Positions 59,305 through 64,000 of a stretch of DNA of 64,000 bases are shown piece by piece. Source of the DNA: JAGNLM01 sp964439835 (lineage in GTDB: Bacteria; Pseudomonadota; Gammaproteobacteria; JAABTG01); the NCBI GenBank assembly GCA_964439835.1, contig CAYTPQ010000007.1, forward strand, positions 29,364 through 93,363. Reading direction: 5' to 3'. The notes below the pieces were generated by a model. It searched no databases and was not told where the DNA came from. It saw only the letters and a list, made by a program, of their open reading frames with translations. The translations under genes and the position numbers were made by a program. Within the stretch, counting starts at the first letter, position 1; the number at the start of each line of letters is the position of its first letter.

Positions 59305-59931
59305 CTACTTCTTGTTGACGGGGGACTCCGGGTCGAGCATGTAGGCCACGATGTCGGCGATCTGGGCCGGGGTCAGGTGCCCGTGATAGCCGAAGCGGGG
59401 CATGTTGGTGCAGGGGAAGTAGGCCCCCGCGTTGTAGATCTTTTCGTAGGCGTAGCGCGCGGTGTCCGGCGTGTTGCCGCGCAGGGCGCCGAACCCGGTC
59501 AGGCTCGGGCCGAGATTGCCCGCCGCCACCTCCTTCGGATCCATGGCGTGGCAGGCGTAGCAGTTGCCACCGTTCGGGCGCTTGGGGTCGTCCGGGTTGA
59601 TCTTGCCGATCCGGCCGCCGTAGCCGCTCTTGGAGAGCTTCTCGCCCTCCTTCCAGTCACCCACCAGCTTGCCGGACTCCGGCAGCTTGATGGTCGCCTT
59701 CTCGGCCTCCAGAAGCTTGCTCACCTCCGCGCTCGGCGGGCTGTTGCGGTACTGGCTGCAGACCGCCTGGTAGGTGTCCTGCTGCAGGCGCTTGGCCTCC
59801 TCGGGCGGCACGCCCTGCCAGCTCGCCGCGATGGCAGCGTCGACCTTCGCCGCCTCGATGGCGGGGGCGGCTGAAGCGGCACCTGCGGCCAGGATCGTGC
59901 CGGCCGCGGTCATGATGAGGGTTGCACGCAT
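59305..59931 (-). CDS. soxX: SoxX, monohaem cytochrome c of the thiosulfate-oxidising complex
   Basis: The 208-residue protein has a signal peptide (ending near AAS-AA), a long N-terminal helical extension with one Cys, and the haem site NCYACHAM (C124-H128) followed by GNLGPSLTGFG and the Met-ligand region CTNMPRFGYHGHLTPAQIAD. SoxX joins SoxA in the SoxAX complex that couples thiosulfate to the carrier SoxYZ. It is transcribed 13 bases after soxA. No soxK/soxAX-binding gene is found between soxX and the rhodanese gene. Confidence 0.95.
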   Translation of the reverse strand: MRATLIMTAAGTILAAGAASAAPAIEAAKVDAAIAASWQGVPPEEAKRLQQDTYQAVCSQYRNSPPSAEVSKLLEAEKATIKLPESGKLVGDWKEGEKLSKSGYGGRIGKINPDDPKRPNGGNCYACHAMDPKEVAAGNLGPSLTGFGALRGNTPDTARYAYEKIYNAGAYFPCTNMPRFGYHGHLTPAQIADIVAYMLDPESPVNKK

Positions 59932-59944
59932 GGTCGGGCCTCCT

Positions 59945-60760
59945 TCAGCGCTTGATGCCGGGGGTGTTGAGGGCACCGCCGTTGGCGGTGTGCGTGAGGT
60001 AGGTGATGAGGGCGATGCTGGCCGGGGAGCCGTAGCTCATGTCCGGCAGCCGCATCTGCCACACGCAGTCCCACATCCGGTGCTGCATCGTGCGCACCGT
60101 ACCCTGGGAGACCCGGTAGGTCGGCCAGCTCGCCATCACCTCCTGCACCTGCTTCGGGTTCTCGATGTTCATGAGCTGCTGCAGCCGGATGCGCTTGCCG
60201 TCGCCCTGGTGACAGGTGGCGCAGGAGAAGTCCATGGTCCCCGCGCGGCGGAAGAACAGCGCCTCGCCGAGCGCGAGCGCCTCCTTCTCCTTCGCGTGCT
60301 CCGGCTTGACGTTGAACGGCGTGCCGTTCGACTGGATCGCGATGTAGGTGACGAGGGCTTCCATGTCGGAATCCCGGCTCGAGGTCGAGAACGCCTTCGC
60401 GGCGACCTCCTTCGGATCCTTGCCCTGGAGCTGCTCCATGCAGGTCAGGAGGCGCGACTCCAGGTCCTGCACCCGATCGGTGTCCTTGAAGTAGCGGGGC
60501 AGCTCGGCGTAGGCGCCCTTCAGCACGCCCGGGCCCTTGCCGAGGTCACACTGCTCCAACGAGGCGTTCTTGGGGCCGCCGGGCTTCTTCCACAGATCCT
60601 CGCCGCGCAGCTCCCAGAGCTCGGCAGGGTTGCCGTCCTTCAACATCTCCCGGTACTTCGCGATCTCGTCGAGGGCACCCGCCGACGGGTCCTGGGCGGA
60701 TGCCGCGCCCGGCAGGGCGAGCAGCACGGCCAGGGACAGGCATTTCAGGCCAGCACGCAT
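59945..60760 (-). CDS. soxA: SoxA, c-type cytochrome of the thiosulfate-oxidising complex
   Basis: The 271-residue protein has a signal peptide ending near ASA-QD, one CxxCH (CATCH, C180-H184) and the unusual Cys haem ligand C232 in MWDCVWQMRLPDM. This is the monohaem type: at the place of the second haem of some SoxA proteins C71 and C107 probably form a disulfide. With SoxX it attaches thiosulfate to SoxYZ. GGAGGAGG precedes the ATG. SoxYZ, SoxB and SoxCD are not in the window. Confidence 0.95.
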   Translation of the reverse strand: MRAGLKCLSLAVLLALPGAASAQDPSAGALDEIAKYREMLKDGNPAELWELRGEDLWKKPGGPKNASLEQCDLGKGPGVLKGAYAELPRYFKDTDRVQDLESRLLTCMEQLQGKDPKEVAAKAFSTSSRDSDMEALVTYIAIQSNGTPFNVKPEHAKEKEALALGEALFFRRAGTMDFSCATCHQGDGKRIRLQQLMNIENPKQVQEVMASWPTYRVSQGTVRTMQHRMWDCVWQMRLPDMSYGSPASIALITYLTHTANGGALNTPGIKR

Positions 60761-60942
60761 GGAAACCTCCTCCGCGTATAGTGGAACTTCGCCATCCACG
60801 TCGGCGTCTGCGCGGCTCGTGGTTGGCTGGCGTCGCAGGTTAACACTGACGGCGATCCGATCAAGCCATGATTTCGGTCGCCGCGTTTACACCACCTCGA
60901 CTTCGCAGGGTGCCTGACTACGGGGGCGCGCGACCGTCCTCG

Positions 60943-61755
60943 TCACTTCGCCGGCTCTCGACGCCCACCGTTGCCCAGCAGCTCGTCCAGGACGCCCCGC
61001 AGCCCAGTGACCTCGTAGGCCGTCGGAAGGGCAAGCGGACGATCTTCCGGTCCCGTGAGCACGATTAGCGGCACCTTGTAATCCTCGGTGTGGCTCGTCC
61101 CATGCAGCCGGTCATGGCCGGCGTGGTCACTGGTCACGACCAGGGTGTGCGCGCCGCGCTGGCGCACCTCGGCCAGGAGCGGCGTCAGCGCCAGATCGAT
61201 CATCGAGAGCTCGCCCAAGTACTCTGGCGAGAGCCAGCCCGACCGCATGCCCACGTACTCGAGGCCGCTGATGTGCAGGAAGACGAACCGTCGGCCCGGC
61301 TCCCGCAGGAACGCCCGGGCCCGCTCGACGCCGTCCTCGGGCGCCAGCGCGTGCTCGTCGACCCCCGCGCTCACCAGGTAGCCGAGCTTGGGCTTGGCGT
61401 AGTAGTAGGCCGTGGCGAAGCCGCGCAGTTTCGCGTCGTCGAGGAACGTGGGGTGACCGACCCGCGGTGCCCCGGGCTGCCAGTCGTTGTCCCGCTTGCC
61501 GCTCGCCTGCGGCGAGAGTCCCGTCAGCATGGCAGTGTGGGCAATCAGCGTCATCGGCGGGTCGACGCTGCGCCCCTGCAGCGTGAAGTGACCCGGGCGC
61601 ATCAGGGCGTGCAGCGTGGGGGCGACCGCCTCGGTCAGCGCGTCGGGGTGCAGGGCGTCAATCGAGACCACGAGGACCGTATCGACTTCTCGGGCGGACC
61701 CGCCCGAGCTGAGAAGCCAACCAAGAATTAGCAGAGCGGTGCGAAGGCCGTTCAC
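60943..61755 (-). CDS. exported alkaline-phosphatase-superfamily enzyme
   Basis: The 270-residue product has a short signal peptide and the metal-site blocks of the phosphodiesterase/sulfatase branch: VVSIDALHPDAL (first Asp), MTLIAHTAMLTGLSPQASG (Thr nucleophile region), LHISGLEYVG (an Asp usual in D.x.x.D.H. is replaced by E or G here) and VVTSDHAGHDRLHGTSH (Asp-His and second His). It could cleave phosphodiesters or other esters in the periplasm; the substrate is unknown. It lies upstream of soxA on the same strand and is divergent from dsbB. Confidence 0.82.
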   Translation of the reverse strand: MNGLRTALLILGWLLSSGGSAREVDTVLVVSIDALHPDALTEAVAPTLHALMRPGHFTLQGRSVDPPMTLIAHTAMLTGLSPQASGKRDNDWQPGAPRVGHPTFLDDAKLRGFATAYYYAKPKLGYLVSAGVDEHALAPEDGVERARAFLREPGRRFVFLHISGLEYVGMRSGWLSPEYLGELSMIDLALTPLLAEVRQRGAHTLVVTSDHAGHDRLHGTSHTEDYKVPLIVLTGPEDRPLALPTAYEVTGLRGVLDELLGNGGRREPAK

Positions 61756-62023
61756 GGTGAAGTGACCTCTCAGCGTTCTGAAACGTGGGCAGACTCAGTC
61801 TCCCCGAGCGCTCCGACGCGCGTCCCAAGGGGTCCGTCCGGGCACGTCGGGTCGCGCAGGACCCACCTGCGGTCGCCTCACATCATAGCCCCATCGATCC
61901 GCAACGGTCCCTATGTCCCATGCTCTTTCACAGGCACGGTTCCCACCGGGTCGACCAGGGCTGGCGGCGCATCGGGTTCGCGAGATAATCTCCCCAGCTA
62001 TGGCGATTCCCCTGGAGCGGACC

Positions 62024-62527
62024 ATGCAACTCGGCCCCCGCACAATCTGGTTTGCCGTCGCTGCGGCCGGCGCCGGCCTGGTGGCAGCAAGCTACGGACT
62101 GACGGCCTGGCTCGGTCTGCACCCCTGCCACCTTTGCATCTTCCAGCGCCTGTTGTTCGGGCTCATCGCGGGGGCGGCGTTTGCCTCCGCACTGCTCGCA
62201 CCCGCCTGGGCCCGGGGGTTGGCCGGGGTGCTGGCCGCTACACTTGCCGCTGGCGGCGCGGTGGTGGCCGCATACCAGAGCTGGCTCCAGGCCCAGCCGC
62301 CGGATACGGTCTCGTGCGTGGGGGCCGAGCCGGGGCTCATCGAGCGCCTGGTCGAGTGGCTCGGCCAGCAGGCTCCGGCCCTGTTTCTGGCCACGGGCTT
62401 CTGTGAGGAGGAGGAGCTGGTGATTCTGGGACTGTCGCTTGCAAACTGGGCCCTGGTCTGTTTTCTGCTCTTTCTGTTTGCGGCCGCCTGGGCCTTGAAA
62501 GGGCGACAGGTGCCGACCGCCGATTGA
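62024..62527 (+). CDS. dsbB: DsbB-family disulfide oxidoreductase
   Basis: The 167-residue protein has four transmembrane helices, the helix-1/2 Cys pair C35-C38 in HPCHLCIFQR and the loop Cys C98 and C127 (SCVGAE, TGFCEEE). DsbB reoxidises DsbA with quinone. ATG 62024 follows GGAG at good spacing; ATG 62000 adds eight residues without a ribosome site. The dsbA gene follows 22 bases later, so the pair forms one operon. The second loop is slightly longer than in Escherichia coli. Confidence 0.92.
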   Translation: MQLGPRTIWFAVAAAGAGLVAASYGLTAWLGLHPCHLCIFQRLLFGLIAGAAFASALLAPAWARGLAGVLAATLAAGGAVVAAYQSWLQAQPPDTVSCVGAEPGLIERLVEWLGQQAPALFLATGFCEEEELVILGLSLANWALVCFLLFLFAAAWALKGRQVPTAD

Positions 62528-62549
62528 CACACCCCCTCGGGAGGGCCCG

Positions 62550-63206
62550 ATGCCCCAGACGCGCCGCCGTTTCTCCCAGAGCCTTCTGGCCCTCCTCGCG
62601 CTCGGGGGCCTGCCGGCCGCGCAGGCCCGCGAGCTGGTCCAGGGGCGTGACTGGGTCCCTATCAACCCGCCGCAGCCCGGGCCGGGCGACGGCCGTATCG
62701 AGGTGCTGGAGTTCTTCTCCTACGGCTGCCCCCACTGCGCCGACCTGAACCCCCTGGTCAATGCCTGGGCGAAGCGGCTGCCCGAGGGCGTCGTGTTCCA
62801 GCGCGTGCCGGTCTCCTTCGGGCGGGCCGCCTGGGCCAACCTGGCGCGTCTCTATTTCGCCCTGGAAACCACCGGGCACCTCGAACGCCTGGATCAGGCG
62901 GTGTTCGATGCCCTGCACAAGCAGCGCGCCAACCTGTACACGCCCGATCGGATCTTCGACTGGGTGGGCGCCCGGGGCGTGGACGCGAAGGCCTTCGCCG
63001 GTGTCTTCCAGTCCTTTGGCGTGACGGGCCGCGTGAGCCGCGGCGACCAGTTGGTGCGCGCCTATGGGGTCGACGCCGTGCCGCGGATCACGGTCGCCGG
63101 ACGGTATGCGGTGACGGCGGAGGACGCACGCAGCCTCGAGGACCTGCTCGTCATCGCCGAGGCGTTGATCGGCCGCGCGCAGGCGGAGACGGCGGGACGG
63201 GCCTGA
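62550..63206 (+). CDS. dsbA: DsbA-family thiol:disulfide interchange protein
   Basis: The 218-residue protein has a signal peptide with a twin-Arg-like RRRFSQSLLALLALGG, the active site FFSYGCPHCADLNPLV (C60, C63) and the cis-Pro loop DAVPRITVAGRY. Between them is the helical insertion typical of DsbA. It introduces disulfides into exported proteins and is recycled by DsbB. Many proteins in this window have paired Cys that it could serve. GGGAGGG precedes the ATG. Confidence 0.95.
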   Translation: MPQTRRRFSQSLLALLALGGLPAAQARELVQGRDWVPINPPQPGPGDGRIEVLEFFSYGCPHCADLNPLVNAWAKRLPEGVVFQRVPVSFGRAAWANLARLYFALETTGHLERLDQAVFDALHKQRANLYTPDRIFDWVGARGVDAKAFAGVFQSFGVTGRVSRGDQLVRAYGVDAVPRITVAGRYAVTAEDARSLEDLLVIAEALIGRAQAETAGRA

Positions 63207-63240
63207 GGCCCGCGCAGCACATCATCGGGAGGATAGCGGG

Positions 63241-63759
63241 ATGAAGAATCAGAACGAGCGCACACCGTGGTTAGCGACGGTCGACGGGGCCCGCCGGCGC
63301 CTGCTGACGGCACTGCTCGGCAGTGGTGGCGTCGTCGCGCTGGGCGCCGTCGGAGAGCGCGCCTTCGCGGCCGACGACATGAAGTTCCCGGGCGACGACC
63401 CCACGCACAAGATCGTGTATCAGTTCAACGAGGCCGAGAACAGCTACCACGAGCACGTGCTCGGCTCGGTGTCCGCGATGCTGCGCGAGTACACCGACGA
63501 CATCCACGTGGTGGTGAGCTGCTTCGCCGAAGGCATCCACGTCGTGGCGAAGAAGCCCGGTCGGCCGGTTACGGACTTGATCAAGCAGCGTGTCTCGAGC
63601 CTTGCCGACTACGGCGTCGAGTTCCACGCCTGCGCGCGGACCATGGAAAGCCTCCAGTGGACGGCAGAGGACCTGCTGCCGTTCGTGAAGGTCGTCTCGG
63701 CCGGAGCGGCGGACCTGATGGCGCTGCAGGAGAAGGGCTACGCCTACGTCGCGTGGTGA
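63241..63759 (+). CDS. Tat-exported DsrE-like protein
   Basis: The 172-residue protein has a Tat-type signal (ARRRLLTALLGSGGVVALGA) and a DsrE/DsrF-like fold: KIVYQFNEAENSYHEHVLGS, IHVVVSCFAEGIHVV and VEFHACARTMESLQWTAEDL, with Cys in the two loops that in DsrE-type proteins carry persulfide sulfur. Cytoplasmic DsrE and TusD move sulfur for reverse dissimilatory sulfite reductase or tRNA thiolation; an exported relative would act on sulfur in the periplasm. It follows dsbA after 34 bases. GGGAGGATAG precedes the ATG. Confidence 0.85.
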   Translation: MKNQNERTPWLATVDGARRRLLTALLGSGGVVALGAVGERAFAADDMKFPGDDPTHKIVYQFNEAENSYHEHVLGSVSAMLREYTDDIHVVVSCFAEGIHVVAKKPGRPVTDLIKQRVSSLADYGVEFHACARTMESLQWTAEDLLPFVKVVSAGAADLMALQEKGYAYVAW

Positions 63760-63900
63760 GGCCGGCGGGTCGGAGGCTCACCCTCCCTAACGCCTCGCGG
63801 CGAAGGCTGGGCGCTCGTTGAGCAACGGCGAGGCGGCGGCGCACTGCTCGACCATAGGGTCTTCCAGATCCAGCCATCCGGTCGCAAAGTCGCGCAGATG

Positions 63901-63914
63901 GCAAGCTAGCTTGC
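63901..63914. other. 14-bp perfect palindrome
   Basis: GCAAGCTAGCTTGC is its own complement. It lies between the DsrE-like gene and the partial gene on the other strand. It may be an operator or the stem of a terminator; nothing further supports either. Confidence 0.4.
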
Positions 63915-63924
63915 GGCAGACGCC

Positions 63925-64000
63925 CTACAGCAGTCCCCAGCCCATGTGCGCGGCGATGCCGAGCAGCACCAGGGCGATGATGATCTTGACCTGCGGGCCC
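63925..64000 (-). CDS. C-terminus of a small membrane protein (partial)
   Basis: Twenty-four codons before a TAG stop encode a C-terminal hydrophobic segment (VKIIIALVLLGIAAHMGWGL). The rest lies outside the window. Family and function cannot be told. Confidence 0.5.
   Translation of the reverse strand, partial: GPQVKIIIALVLLGIAAHMGWGLL

Noticed and set aside
1..64000. CRISPR array, tRNA, rRNA or insertion sequence
   Set aside because: I looked for regular direct repeats with spacers, tRNA cloverleaf ends and transposase motifs and found none; the only short tandem repeats are the GAGATA run and the 18-bp unit.

Overview
The window is about 64 kb of GC-rich DNA. It looks chromosomal and reads like a sulfur-oxidising gammaproteobacterium, probably a relative of the purple sulfur bacteria or Ectothiorhodospira-type lithotrophs. 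This placement is an inference from gene content: soxA and soxX, rhodaneses, a flavocytochrome c remnant, an exported DsrE-like protein, an N-type ATP synthase operon, PEP-CTERM proteins and many periplasmic cytochromes. I see no rRNA, tRNA, CRISPR array or insertion sequence.

Region 1 (1-6.7 kb): the start of a membrane protein, a YfiR-like protein and the 3' stub of a TonB-dependent receptor. A full-length paralogue of that receptor lies 3.3 kb away on the same strand. Between the two are an exported protein, a PEP-CTERM protein and a J-domain-like protein.

Region 2 (6.6-21.5 kb): mostly small exported or membrane proteins, a second PEP-CTERM protein, a large autotransporter, and a soluble hybrid histidine kinase with a LuxR-type response regulator. 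A recurring 15-bp dyad, T-M-M-GG-N5-CCT-K-A, stands in front of many of these genes. It resembles the sites of NarL/RcsB-type regulators and may define a local regulon.

Region 3 (21.7-33.8 kb): a possible exported kinase-like protein next to an exported metallophosphoesterase, an NTP/NDP-type carrier, an AAA/DUF4143 ATPase, a symporter fused to a solute-binding domain, a phosphatase-like protein without the catalytic Arg, and a three-gene coiled-coil module.

Region 4 (34-42.6 kb): a split TtrS-like sensor (PhnD-like binding protein plus membrane kinase) and an NtrC-type regulator. Divergent from them is an operon for a triheme cytochrome c7, a four-cluster ferredoxin and a TtrA/SrdA-like Tat-exported molybdoenzyme. 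A good sigma-54 promoter and three GTTACC-N4-GGTAAC dyads connect regulator and operon.

Region 5 (42.7-50.5 kb): eroded redox genes (an AioA core lacking both ends, an fccAB deletion fusion, a membrane-protein stub), then CcdA-like and thioredoxin-like genes and a 19-heme cytochrome c fused to a b-type membrane module.

Region 6 (50.6-64 kb): an N-ATPase operon (atpD-C-Q-B-E-F-A-G, no atpR) downstream of soxA, soxX, a damaged rhodanese, a two-domain thioredoxin and an intact rhodanese. After these come an alkaline-phosphatase-superfamily enzyme, dsbB, dsbA and the exported DsrE-like protein. Together the right half reads as periplasmic sulfur, metalloid and thiol redox chemistry coupled to an accessory ATPase.
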